A stretch of 64,000 nt of DNA from CAXXOK01 sp963678055 (GTDB lineage: Bacteria; Bacillota; Clostridia; Christensenellales; Aristaeellaceae): positions 1,922,001-1,986,000 of the forward strand of contig OY782679.1 in the NCBI GenBank assembly GCA_963678055.1, written 5' to 3'. A program made the translations under genes and the position numbers. This document shows positions 49,149 to 57,718 of the stretch, piece after piece; the first letter of the stretch is position 1, and each line of letters starts with the position of its first letter. The notes below the pieces were generated by a model that was not told the origin of the DNA, searched no databases, and saw only the letters and a program-made list of their open reading frames with translations.

Positions 49149-49706
49149 TTAGCAGCGTTCCATGTATTCACCCACGCGGGTATCCACGCGGATGCGGTCA
49201 CCGGTGTTAATGAACAGCGGAACCTGCAGGGTAATCCCGGTTTCCAGCGTTGCAGGTTTATAGGTGTTGCTGGCGGTATCGCCCTTAAAGCCGGGTTCGG
49301 TATCAACGACTTCCAGCTCTACAAAGTTTGGCGGTAACACGCTGAACGCCGACCCTTTAAAAAAGCGCACCGATACATTGCTGCCCTCTTTCACATAGGG
49401 AATGGCGTCTTCCACCTGGTCGCGGTTCAAAGGCATTTGTTCGTAGGTTTCCAAATCCATAAAGTAGTACAGGTCACCGTCGTTGTACACATACTGCATG
49501 TCCTTGGTTTCCACGATCGCACGAGGCATTTTGTCCGTGGGGTTGAAGCTGCGCTCCACCACGGCCCCGGTCATCACGTTTTTAATCTTGGTGCGGACAA
49601 ACGCCGCGCCTTTACCGGGCTTCACATGCTGGAAATCAACGATAGTCCACACACCGCCATCCCACTCCATGGTGATGCCTTTTCTGAATTCTCCCGCTGT
49701 CATCAT
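49149..49706 (-). CDS. efp: Translation elongation factor P
   Basis: The 185-residue protein has the three EF-P beta-barrel domains. The N-terminal loop carries the lysine in HVKPGKGAAFVRTK that enters the ribosome. The C-terminal signature KPATLETGITLQVPLFINTGDRIRVDTR is complete. EF-P rescues ribosomes stalled at consecutive prolines. It is preceded by a GGAGGAAAA site. Confidence 0.97.
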   Translation of the reverse strand: MMTAGEFRKGITMEWDGGVWTIVDFQHVKPGKGAAFVRTKIKNVMTGAVVERSFNPTDKMPRAIVETKDMQYVYNDGDLYYFMDLETYEQMPLNRDQVEDAIPYVKEGSNVSVRFFKGSAFSVLPPNFVELEVVDTEPGFKGDTASNTYKPATLETGITLQVPLFINTGDRIRVDTRVGEYMERC

Positions 49707-49736
49707 AGTGTTTTCCTCCGATTCAATTTGTGCTTT

Positions 49737-50804
49737 TTATAAAATGATCAGTTCTCGGGTCGGTGTCACCAGCGAGCGGCAGCCGTTTTGTTCAACAACA
49801 ACCGTGTTTTCAATACGCACGCCGCCGATATCGGGCAGATATATGCCCGGTTCCACCGTAATTAACTGGTTCACTTCCAAAACATCCTTGGACTGGAAGC
49901 TTAAGCGCGGTTCTTCATGCACGTCGATACCCAGGCTGTGCCCAAGTCCGTGCCCGAAATGCCCTTCATAGCCCTGCGCGTAGATGTAATCCCGCGCGAC
50001 CGCGTCTATAGCGGCGCAGCTGGCACCGGCTTTCACGGCATCCTGCGCCATAACCTGGGCTTTGAGTACCACCTCGTATACCTTGCGCATCGTGTCGCTC
50101 GGCTGACCCAGCGACACGGTACGGGTCATGTCCGCAGTATAGCCCTGCACCTTCGCACCAAAATCCAGCGTAATCATATCGCCCTGCTGTATACGGTAGT
50201 CTGACGGCACGGCATGCGGCTTGGAGCCATTGGCACCCGCTGCGGCAATGATGGCAAAGCCCATCGCCTCGGCACCTAAGCCGTACATTTCAAACTCCAG
50301 CATACGGGCGAGTTCACGCTCGGTGATCCCGGCTTTGATGCTGGGCAGGATGCGCTCAAACGCCGCCGATGAAATGGCGCAGGCATGTTCAATCCTGCGA
50401 AGCTCTTCTTCATCCTTAATCCTGCGCAGCGCTTCTATCTCTCCGGCAAGGGGTGCAAGGTTCATCCCTGCAAAGATTTCCACCGCTTTGTTATAGCTGC
50501 GCACGGTCAGTTCATCGTCTTCATAGAAGATCGTTTTCACGCCGTTATTCTTGCAGGCTTCGTACGCCTTGCCCAGATGACTTTCCTTGCCTTGCAAGGC
50601 CAGCGTTTCAAACGTGGGGGCTTCCTGGGCTGCCTGCTCCACATAACGAAAGTCCGTAATGATCGCGCTGCGTTCCTTAAGAACCAGCACAAGACCCTCG
50701 CCCGTGTAGCCGGACAAATAAAACATATTGGATGGTTTGGAGACGAGAATGGCCTCATCGGCTTTCAGTCCCCTGCGATCCACTAATCGTTGTACACGTG
50801 TCAC
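49737..50804 (-). CDS. Xaa-Pro aminopeptidase/dipeptidase (M24)
   Basis: I choose GTG at 50804 (VTRVQRLVDRRGLKADEAIL), preceded by GAGGG, because the 33 residues upstream contain a promoter and do not resemble the family. The 355-residue protein has a creatinase-like N-terminal domain and an M24 catalytic domain with metal ligands in TLDFGAKVQGYTADMTRTV, HFGHGLGHSLGIDVHEEP and the glutamates of ITVEPGIYLPDIGGVRIEN. It cleaves peptides with proline in the second position. The pairing with efp is common in Firmicutes. Confidence 0.93.
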   Translation of the reverse strand: MTRVQRLVDRRGLKADEAILVSKPSNMFYLSGYTGEGLVLVLKERSAIITDFRYVEQAAQEAPTFETLALQGKESHLGKAYEACKNNGVKTIFYEDDELTVRSYNKAVEIFAGMNLAPLAGEIEALRRIKDEEELRRIEHACAISSAAFERILPSIKAGITERELARMLEFEMYGLGAEAMGFAIIAAAGANGSKPHAVPSDYRIQQGDMITLDFGAKVQGYTADMTRTVSLGQPSDTMRKVYEVVLKAQVMAQDAVKAGASCAAIDAVARDYIYAQGYEGHFGHGLGHSLGIDVHEEPRLSFQSKDVLEVNQLITVEPGIYLPDIGGVRIENTVVVEQNGCRSLVTPTRELIIL

Positions 50805-50858
50805 CGGTCGTATCGCCCTCTCTGTTGCGGCTAAAGCATTTCCTGCCGCGTTCCCCTT

Positions 50859-50888
50859 ATTGTAGCACATACCATGCTCAATAGCCAA
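50859..50888 (-). promoter_or_regulatory. Promoter of the Xaa-Pro peptidase-efp unit
   Basis: On the minus strand TTGGCT (50888-50883) and TACAAT (50864-50859) are separated by 18 bases. The promoter overlaps the very end of the LUD gene and supports the downstream GTG start of the peptidase. Confidence 0.55.
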
Positions 50889-51483
50889 GATTCTCCTTGA
50901 CAAAAACCATCGTCATTTTCCGGTTTCGTGGTGCGCGGTTCACCGAAAGCGTCATGCGGCACATGCTGTCGCTTGTGCAGGCATCCGGGTCGCACTCATT
51001 GTTGATAGCACAGGGCAGTTCCTTGTCCTGTCTGCGAGCATTGGGCGGGCAGGCAATTCGCTTAATGCGCGCAATGGCCGTGCCGTATCCGCCGTCCACC
51101 CATTTGGAATGGCTGACGATAAAATACACCTGCTTGGGGCCGTAGGCTACTGCCGATACGCGGTTGCCGGCACCGTCGATCAAAATCAGCTCACCATGTT
51201 TGGTTAAGGCGTTTGCAGAGGTCAGGTACACATCCGCCGCGCAGGCTTTCAAGCGCAGCGGTTCGACATCCTCGGGCTTAACGCCCCAGTGAGAATAGAC
51301 GATTTGACCGCGCCGCTCCAGCGCTTCCATCACACCGGTTTCGCGCACCGAGACCGAACCACTGACCCCAACGGTAGCATTGGCCGAAATAGCACCCGTC
51401 AGATAGTCCCTGGCCTGTTCCCCGGTGTCCACCTCTACGACCTCAAATCCCATCGCGCACATGCGTTCCAGTGTTTTCTGCAT
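50878..51483 (-). CDS. LUD-domain protein (lactate utilisation/LutC-like)
   Basis: The 201-residue protein has the LUD fold seen in LutB/LutC: MCAMGFEVVEVDTGEQARDYL, ATVGVSGSVSVRETGVMEAL, and DVYLTSANALTKHGELILIDGAGNRVSA. The C-terminal half holds a string of cysteines (ACPPN, PCAINNECDPDACTSDSMC) that might bind a metal or cluster. No lutA or lutB is adjacent, so this is the stand-alone type frequent in Clostridia, of unknown function. Confidence 0.88.
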   Translation of the reverse strand: MQKTLERMCAMGFEVVEVDTGEQARDYLTGAISANATVGVSGSVSVRETGVMEALERRGQIVYSHWGVKPEDVEPLRLKACAADVYLTSANALTKHGELILIDGAGNRVSAVAYGPKQVYFIVSHSKWVDGGYGTAIARIKRIACPPNARRQDKELPCAINNECDPDACTSDSMCRMTLSVNRAPRNRKMTMVFVKENLGY

Positions 51484-51495
51484 CCTGTTTCCTCC

Positions 51496-52236
51496 TTATT
51501 CGTATCCCAAAGGGTGTTTGGATGGCGTTCCCTCTTTGCGCGGATAGCGCTTGGGGGTTGATTTCTGTTTAACAGTCACCGCTAGAATATGGGTGCGCTC
51601 CGGTGCAAACGGCACAGAAACCGTCCGCATGTCCGGTGTGCCACCGCCCAGCAGCTTTGCCGCCACAGCGCCAGCCGCACGCTCATCCTCCGCCGCCGGG
51701 CCTTTAAAGCACACGCAGCTCCCGCCAACGGATACAAACGGAAGTAACAGTTCCTGCAAAACCGGCAGGGCGGCCACAGCACGTGCCGTGGCGATTGTAA
51801 ACTGTTCCCGGCAATCTGCCCGTTGTGCCGCGACCTCTGCCCGGGCGTGAAGGATTGTCACGTTGGAAAGCTCCAGTGTTTCTACAACTGTATGCAGAAA
51901 CTTGATGCGTTTTTGCATGGAATCCAGCAGTGTTACCTGCAAATCGGGCCGTGCAATCGCCAGTGGAATCCCCGGCAGCCCTGCGCCGGTTCCCACATCA
52001 ATCAGCGTTGCGCCGCCGGGAAGCAAACCCTGCACCGTCAGCGGCGTGAGCGAATCCATGAAGTGCCGGTCCAGCATCGCTTCAAACCCGGCATCACCGG
52101 TCAGGTTGATGCGCGCGTTCCATTCTTCTATAAGCTGTTGATAACGTAAAAGCTGCTCTGCTGTGCCGTCTGCACAGTCTATACCCAGGGCCGCGATTCG
52201 CTCGCGGATCAGTGCTGCCTGCTCTGCTGCCGTCAT
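51496..52236 (-). CDS. rsmG: 16S rRNA (guanine-527-N7) methyltransferase RsmG
   Basis: The 246-residue protein has the SAM-binding motif TLIDVGTGAGLPGIPLAIARPDLQ (parts LIDVGTGAGLPG and IPLAIARP), LLDSMQKRIKFL, and TARAVAALPVL. The N-terminal ERIAALGIDCADGTAEQLLRY is also typical. It methylates G527 of 16S rRNA. The start overlaps the ydcF-like stop. Confidence 0.96.
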   Translation of the reverse strand: MTAAEQAALIRERIAALGIDCADGTAEQLLRYQQLIEEWNARINLTGDAGFEAMLDRHFMDSLTPLTVQGLLPGGATLIDVGTGAGLPGIPLAIARPDLQVTLLDSMQKRIKFLHTVVETLELSNVTILHARAEVAAQRADCREQFTIATARAVAALPVLQELLLPFVSVGGSCVCFKGPAAEDERAAGAVAAKLLGGGTPDMRTVSVPFAPERTHILAVTVKQKSTPKRYPRKEGTPSKHPLGYE

Positions 52237-52841
52237 ATTTTCAGTCCCACATAATGGATCAGGAAGAACTTCACCCAGGCCAGCGCTTCGCGCCCATGGT
52301 TTTTCAGCCAGTAATTAAGCTCCTGGCGGGTCGGGCTGGGCACGCCTTGGGGTACAAAGCCTTCAGCCTTGGCAATGTCCATGGCTCTGGGCAAATGATA
52401 GTCGCTGGTAATGATCAGCGGTTTGGAAAGATTCAACTGCTGGATAATCACCTTGGCGTTGCGAATGTTCTGGTATGTGTCAAAACTGACGGAATCGGTA
52501 TAAATGCTGTCTGCCGGTACGCCGCGTTCAATCAGCTCATCGCGCATGACTTCGGCTTCCGGGCGCGGTTCATCTGCGCCTTGTGCGCCGCAGACGATCA
52601 CCGGACAGGGCGCGGCAAAGTACATCTCCGCTGTTTTGTTCAGCCGCCAGTCAAGCTGCACCGATGGTTCGCCGTTTGGCTGCACCTGTGCGCCGAGTGT
52701 GACAATGACATCGTAATCCGATGGTGCCGGTACGGTTTTTTCCCGGTAATAGGAATAGCCAATTAACCCCAGATAGACGATAATACCCAGGATAACAAGA
52801 ATCCATAACACTTTAAGTATCCCCCGCAGTATTCGATTCAA
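52233..52841 (-). CDS. YdcF/SanA-like (DUF218) membrane protein
   Basis: The 202-residue protein has one membrane anchor (residues about 9-30) and then the DUF218 domain: YDVIVTLGAQVQPNGEPS, PVIVCGAQGADEPRPEAEVM, SFDTYQNIRNAK and PLIITSDYHLPRAMDIA. Family members such as SanA and ElyC act in envelope integrity and lipid-carrier metabolism. It overlaps both neighbours by four bases. Confidence 0.9.
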   Translation of the reverse strand: MNRILRGILKVLWILVILGIIVYLGLIGYSYYREKTVPAPSDYDVIVTLGAQVQPNGEPSVQLDWRLNKTAEMYFAAPCPVIVCGAQGADEPRPEAEVMRDELIERGVPADSIYTDSVSFDTYQNIRNAKVIIQQLNLSKPLIITSDYHLPRAMDIAKAEGFVPQGVPSPTRQELNYWLKNHGREALAWVKFFLIHYVGLKI

Positions 52842-53617
52842 AGAAGTTCCTCCGCATCCGACCGCTGGTCGATCTTAAGTTGCGCGGCGTTTATCTGCAT
52901 GCCGGCATCCGCCGTTTTCACGGTGATGCCGCCCGATGCTGCCGACTGCCGGATAAACCCGTTGCGCACCATGCTGACGGCGCGGCTGTCCGCCACGATG
53001 AAATGGTCAATCAGTACCACCTCGATCTCCGATAGCAATCCCGACAACGTTCGAGTTGCGTCCAGATCCTGCGCCGATGGCATGACCGAGCCGCTGGGAT
53101 GATTATGGCAAAACAACACCGCGTGGGCGTTGTGGGTTAGTACAGCATCCAGCACAATGCGCGGATAGGCGGGCACATCGCTGAGCGAGCCCTTGGCGAT
53201 CAATACATCGCTGAGGGTTTCCATCTGCCCATCCAGGCAAATCGCGTAAAACAGTTCGCGTTTTTCACCATGCAATAGCTGAATACAATAATCCACGGCC
53301 GCCTGCCGCGTGGACAAGCGTACCTTGTCGGCCCCGCGTGTTCGCGTGGCCTGCCGGGCCGCGTCCTGAATCAGGGTTAAAAACGTAGCGGCATACTCCC
53401 CGATGCCGTCCACCTGCTGCAGTTGCTTGGGTGAGGCGTTGAGCACCCCATACACCGAACCGAAGCGGTCGATCAGCCTATGGGCCAGCGGATTCACGTT
53501 TTTCTGCGGAATGGCGTAGAACAACAACAGCTCCAGCACCTCGTGAGGCGCAAAGCCATCCAGACCTTGTTTTGCATAGCGCTCCCGCATCCGCTGCCTG
53601 TGTCCGCCGTGTTCCAT
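52838..53617 (-). CDS. RadC-like JAB/MPN-domain protein
   Basis: The 259-residue protein has the N-terminal helix-hairpin-helix region (LQQVDGIGEYAATFLTLI) and the JAMM metal motif HNHPSGSVMPSAQDLDAT (HxHPSG...SxxD). RadC proteins are frequent; the DNA repair role first proposed is not supported, and the function is open. About 35 residues after the domain form an extension (AASGGITVKTADAGM). Confidence 0.92.
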   Translation of the reverse strand: MEHGGHRQRMRERYAKQGLDGFAPHEVLELLLFYAIPQKNVNPLAHRLIDRFGSVYGVLNASPKQLQQVDGIGEYAATFLTLIQDAARQATRTRGADKVRLSTRQAAVDYCIQLLHGEKRELFYAICLDGQMETLSDVLIAKGSLSDVPAYPRIVLDAVLTHNAHAVLFCHNHPSGSVMPSAQDLDATRTLSGLLSEIEVVLIDHFIVADSRAVSMVRNGFIRQSAASGGITVKTADAGMQINAAQLKIDQRSDAEELL

Positions 53618-53812
53618 GCCATCCCTCCCAAACCGGGCTTATCCACTGGGTTGATTATAGCATGAATTCATACCCGAAATAAAGCAGCCCTACCCGAAAT
53701 CGCCGCAGGATGTTACAAATTCTTGTGCGATTTTCGTTGTTCGCACTTTATCTATGCCCCTGTTTGTAGTATACTAAACAAAGGAAATATACACCGGAGG
53801 GGTTGAGGCGCT

Positions 53813-54670
53813 ATGCAGACGTTGTGGACGCAAATTCGCGACGTTCTGTGGAATGTCTTCAATCGTCCAACGTTGACGGATGCGCTGGACATTTTGATCG
53901 TTGCAGTGCTGCTGTACGGTCTATTAATGCTGGCCCGTCAGACCCGCGCAAGCGCTGTTCTTAAAGGGCTTGTGATCTTAATTTTAGCCAGTTGGGTCAG
54001 CGATTTGTTTGGCTTGACCGCCATCAACTGGATTTTGCTCAACATTGTCAATAATGGTGCGGTGGTCATTGTCATCCTGTTCCAGCCGGAAATCCGAAAA
54101 GCGCTGGAACAGCTGGGCCGTGGCACCCTGCGGGATAGTTCCCGCCTCAGTGGTCATCACGAAAATGAATATATCGTACGCGAGATTACCAACTGTCTGC
54201 TGAACTTAAGCCGCCGCCGCGTCGGCGCTTTGATCGTGTTTGAGCAGAAAGTTGGCCTGAAAGACATTATCGAAACCGGCACCCCGCTGGACAGCCATAT
54301 CTCAGGCGCACTGCTGGAAAACATATTTGAGCCCAACACCCCCCTGCACGACGGGGCTGTTGTCATCCGCGGCTCGCGCATCATGTCGGCGGGCTGTATT
54401 CTAAACCTGGCCGAAGGCGTGGGTATCAGCCGCGAGCTGGGCACGCGCCACCGCGCTGCCATCGGCGTGACTGAGGCCACCGATGCCATCACCCTGATCG
54501 TATCGGAAGAAACGGGCATCATCTCCGTTGCCCGCGCCGGTCGGTTGACACGCCACCTGGATAGGGCGCTGCTGGAGCAGGTGCTGATTAAAATGTACCA
54601 CCAACGCGAAGATGGCCTATGGTCTATGCTATTTAGCCGCACAAAGCGCCGGAAAGGAGGCGCAGCATGA
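53813..54670 (+). CDS. cdaA: Diadenylate cyclase CdaA
   Basis: The 285-residue protein has three membrane helices at the N-terminus (residues about 15-85) and the DAC catalytic domain with DGA (LHDGAVVIRG) and RHR (GTRHRAAIGVTEATDA). It makes c-di-AMP, which controls potassium and osmolyte balance and wall homeostasis. A TATACT at 53770-53775 may be its -10, but I see no good -35. The stop overlaps the cdaR start by four bases. Confidence 0.96.
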   Translation: MQTLWTQIRDVLWNVFNRPTLTDALDILIVAVLLYGLLMLARQTRASAVLKGLVILILASWVSDLFGLTAINWILLNIVNNGAVVIVILFQPEIRKALEQLGRGTLRDSSRLSGHHENEYIVREITNCLLNLSRRRVGALIVFEQKVGLKDIIETGTPLDSHISGALLENIFEPNTPLHDGAVVIRGSRIMSAGCILNLAEGVGISRELGTRHRAAIGVTEATDAITLIVSEETGIISVARAGRLTRHLDRALLEQVLIKMYHQREDGLWSMLFSRTKRRKGGAA

Positions 54671-56037
54671 ACACACAAACCGAAGAGAACAAACCCGCAG
54701 GCATGGAACCTAAGTTTCTGCGGCTCCTGTCTACCACCTTCCCTAAGCGCCTGTGGACGGCGGTAACGCATAACATGCAATGGAAGCTGCTTGCGCTGTT
54801 TTTAGCGGTGTTGCTATGGGTGGGTCTTATTTTACAAGATCCGTCGCTGACGCGTGAACGCGTGTTTACCGATGTACCACTATCCATTACCGGTTCGGAT
54901 GTCCTGCGCCGTAACGGCTTTATTGTCACCCAGGGGCTGGAGGAGTCAAGCGCTATCGTAAGGCTCAGGGCGGATGTACCCCAGCAGGAATTTAACGATG
55001 TCACCGCGCAGAATTACAACCCGCGTGTTGATCTGTCACGGGTGACCGAGGCAGGCGAGCAACCCGTGAAGGTTGCCACCACATCCTCCTCGCTTTATGG
55101 TAACGTGACCGATGTTACACCGGCGGAAATCCCCATCGTAGTAGACCAATATATTACCAACTATCGTATTCCCGTACAGGTTTCCGTTTCAGGCGATTAT
55201 CCTGATGGATTCTACGGCACGCTCCCGGTTACCGATGTATCCACCGCTACGGTCAGCGGGCCGGAAAGCATCGTATCCAAGATTGCCAAAATTGTTTTGT
55301 ATTACGATATATCCACGCTCCAAATATCCACGCTCCAACCGCAAGCGGCCACCCTGCAAACCGCCCTTGCGCTGCACTATATGGATATCGACAACAACGA
55401 ACTGGACGCCAGATTGCTGGAGCCGACCAGCGGCGGCGTACTGTTGCGGTCCATCGTGGTCGAGCAGAAACTATACCCGGAAAAGACCCTGCCCCTCAAC
55501 CAAACCGCGCTGACGACCGGCACACCCAAAGCCGGCTATGAAGTCAAAAACGTAACCTTATCGCCGGATACGATTATCGCCGCGGGTGATGCAACCACCT
55601 TAAGCACGCTGGATACGCTGTTTTTAGACCAGGCAGTTGATGTGGATAAGATGGATGCCTCCTTCACTGCCGAAATCCGGGTTACGCAGCCGGATAACAT
55701 CGTGTACATGAACACCCAGATGGTCAATCTGATTGTGGATATCGGCCCGGTTTTAACTACCAAGACCTTTGACAAGATTCCGCTGTCGGTCACGGGGCTG
55801 TCCGATGGTATGTCCGCCGTGCTGGAAACCACCAAAGTCAGCGTTACGCTGACAGGGCCGGAACTTTTACTCTCCGGCATCAAGTCCTCCCGCCTGACTG
55901 CCACAGTCGCTGCGGATACACTTTCCTCGGGAACCTTTGATCTGCCTGTGACTGTCACGCTCAAACATGATGACGCCGACCAGTTCACCTACAGCGTGGA
56001 TCCCGTGCGTGTAACCGTATCCCTGTCCGATCAATAG
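54667..56037 (+). CDS. cdaR: YbbR-domain protein CdaR (regulator of CdaA)
   Basis: The 456-residue protein has an N-terminal membrane helix (WKLLALFLAVLLWVGLILQD) followed by four YbbR-like repeats outside the membrane (for example FTDVPLSITGSDVLRRNGF, IPVQVSVSGDYPDGFYG, and PLSVTGLSDGMSAVLETTKVSVTLTGP in parts). It binds CdaA through the membrane and modulates c-di-AMP synthesis. No glmM follows, which differs from Bacillus. Confidence 0.93.
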   Translation: MNTQTEENKPAGMEPKFLRLLSTTFPKRLWTAVTHNMQWKLLALFLAVLLWVGLILQDPSLTRERVFTDVPLSITGSDVLRRNGFIVTQGLEESSAIVRLRADVPQQEFNDVTAQNYNPRVDLSRVTEAGEQPVKVATTSSSLYGNVTDVTPAEIPIVVDQYITNYRIPVQVSVSGDYPDGFYGTLPVTDVSTATVSGPESIVSKIAKIVLYYDISTLQISTLQPQAATLQTALALHYMDIDNNELDARLLEPTSGGVLLRSIVVEQKLYPEKTLPLNQTALTTGTPKAGYEVKNVTLSPDTIIAAGDATTLSTLDTLFLDQAVDVDKMDASFTAEIRVTQPDNIVYMNTQMVNLIVDIGPVLTTKTFDKIPLSVTGLSDGMSAVLETTKVSVTLTGPELLLSGIKSSRLTATVAADTLSSGTFDLPVTVTLKHDDADQFTYSVDPVRVTVSLSDQ

Positions 56038-56061
56038 GCCGGTTCTCCGAAAGGAACGCTG

Positions 56062-57021
56062 ATGAACAGCTTCACCGATACAGTTTTAACGCTTTTGCTT
56101 GGCTGGCTACGCACGCTGCTAAACGCAGCCCGTGATTTTGTATCCAGCGATTCAAGCACGTCGTTTTTTGCATTCTTCCAGGAGCACTGGAAGCTGCTAT
56201 TTTTAGTGCTGTGCCTTGTGGGGTTTGCCCTGGATATCATTGTGTATCTGGTACGCTGGCGGCCGCGCCCGGTGTGGAGCAAACGCCGCAAGCGCGCCAG
56301 GCATCAGCCAGTGCCGCTTAATGACAGCTACGATGGCGGACCGTATGACCCCGATGCGTACCCGACGGGTGAATACGTTCGCGGCACTGAAGCGGCCTAC
56401 GGTGATTATGCTGCCGAGCCCACCATGCAATACCAGATTCAGTCCAAGCAGCCCATGCAAACAGCGCCGCTGACCATCCCCTATACCACACCGTACTTTG
56501 CCCCTGAAGCCAATGCCTATCAGGAAGAAATTCCACAACTCTATACCGATGATCCTACACTGGACTTGAACTTACAGCCAAACGATGCCCGCCAACAGCA
56601 GCAGTTTGCCTTTGGCATGGAACCATCGTTCGGCTCGGCACAGTCCGAGCCCAGCTATCAATATCCACGGGAGCACGCATCGCCCTATGCGCCCCCGCAA
56701 TATGCGCCCGGCGTACCGCCGGAGGAAAGCTTTGCGCCCCGGCAGCCCGGCCTGACCCCCGATGAATTCGGTCCCCAGGGGACGCAGTCCTATGCGCAAC
56801 CCAGCCCGTACTTCCGCCCGTTTTCCGAACGTGGCAACGCCGATTTTGCCCCGCCCAGAAGCAAGGGCTTTGGCGCTGTTGCAAAGCGAGCGCGTAATCT
56901 TTTAAATACCGACGAAGAGTCCGAATCCGTATCCTACAGAGATTTTCAGCCGACGGTTGATGTATCCAAAGCGTTCCATTCGCCGGTGTACCCCGAAAAG
57001 AAGTCCGAAGGAGACGCATAA
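56062..57021 (+). CDS. Membrane protein with long disordered Pro/Gln/Tyr-rich tail (unknown)
   Basis: The 319-residue protein has a short N-terminal amphipathic part, a membrane helix (LLFLVLCLVGFALDIIVYLV, residues about 50-70), and a basic stop-transfer (RWRPRPVWSKRRKRAR). The rest, over 230 residues, is of low complexity and rich in Pro, Gln, Tyr, Gly and Ala (for example YAPPQYAPGVPPEESF). It belongs to no family I recognise. It follows cdaR in the same unit and precedes a P-loop ATPase whose translation starts just past its stop. Confidence 0.7.
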   Translation: MNSFTDTVLTLLLGWLRTLLNAARDFVSSDSSTSFFAFFQEHWKLLFLVLCLVGFALDIIVYLVRWRPRPVWSKRRKRARHQPVPLNDSYDGGPYDPDAYPTGEYVRGTEAAYGDYAAEPTMQYQIQSKQPMQTAPLTIPYTTPYFAPEANAYQEEIPQLYTDDPTLDLNLQPNDARQQQQFAFGMEPSFGSAQSEPSYQYPREHASPYAPPQYAPGVPPEESFAPRQPGLTPDEFGPQGTQSYAQPSPYFRPFSERGNADFAPPRSKGFGAVAKRARNLLNTDEESESVSYRDFQPTVDVSKAFHSPVYPEKKSEGDA

Positions 57022-57022
57022 T

Positions 57023-57718
57023 TTGCTAAGCGAGTTTAAATATATCGTACTGATTGGTCATTTCGGCAGCGGAAAAACAGAGCTTTCATTGGCAATCGCC
57101 AGAAAGCTTGCACAAACAGGCGGCCGCACGGCGCTGGTGGATTTAGATATCGTCAATCCGTATTTCCGCAGTTCAGACCACGACACACTACTTGCCAGCG
57201 AAGGCATTGATGTGATTGCGCCTTCCTTTGCCCACTCCACCGTGGATGTACCGGCGCTGTCTGCCAATGTACACAAGGTGTTTGATGCGGATCGCTACTC
57301 CCATGTCGTGTTCGATGTCGGCGGCGATCCGGCCGGTGCGACCGCGCTTGGACGCTATCATCCCTATTTTAAAACCGTCCGCGACCAGATGTGTGTTTTG
57401 TATGTGGTCAATCCCCTGCGCCCGATGACCGATACCCAGGACGATATCAGTTCGCTGCTGTCGCATATGGAAGCCCGCGCCCGCTTGCAGGCAGATATGC
57501 TGGTCAATAACGCCAATCTTCAGCGCCAGACCACTGCGCAGCATCTGGTGGAAGCACAAACGCTGTTAGAGCAGGCCTCCAACCATATCGGCATACCTAT
57601 CGGCATGGTCGCCGGGTACAGCCATTTGCAATCCGAACTGCCACGTGCTATACAGGACATCTACTTCCCCATCGAACCCATGATGCTACCGGACTGGCTG
57701 GAGGACGATAACGCATGA
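57023..57718 (+). CDS. MinD/ParA-like P-loop ATPase (unknown role)
   Basis: I choose TTG at 57023 with AAGGAG nine bases upstream. The 231-residue protein begins MLSEFKYIVLIGHFGSGKTE. The Walker A motif GHFGSGKTE lacks the N-terminal deviant lysine of true MinD. LVDLDIVNPYFRSSDH is the A'-motif, and VVFDVGGDPAGATALG is Walker B. Residues FVVNPLRPMTD-like (YVVNPLRPMTDTQDD) follow. Similar proteins occur across Clostridia without known function. Overlap with the RsmF-like gene and closeness to the tail protein suggest one unit. Confidence 0.75.
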   Translation: MLSEFKYIVLIGHFGSGKTELSLAIARKLAQTGGRTALVDLDIVNPYFRSSDHDTLLASEGIDVIAPSFAHSTVDVPALSANVHKVFDADRYSHVVFDVGGDPAGATALGRYHPYFKTVRDQMCVLYVVNPLRPMTDTQDDISSLLSHMEARARLQADMLVNNANLQRQTTAQHLVEAQTLLEQASNHIGIPIGMVAGYSHLQSELPRAIQDIYFPIEPMMLPDWLEDDNA

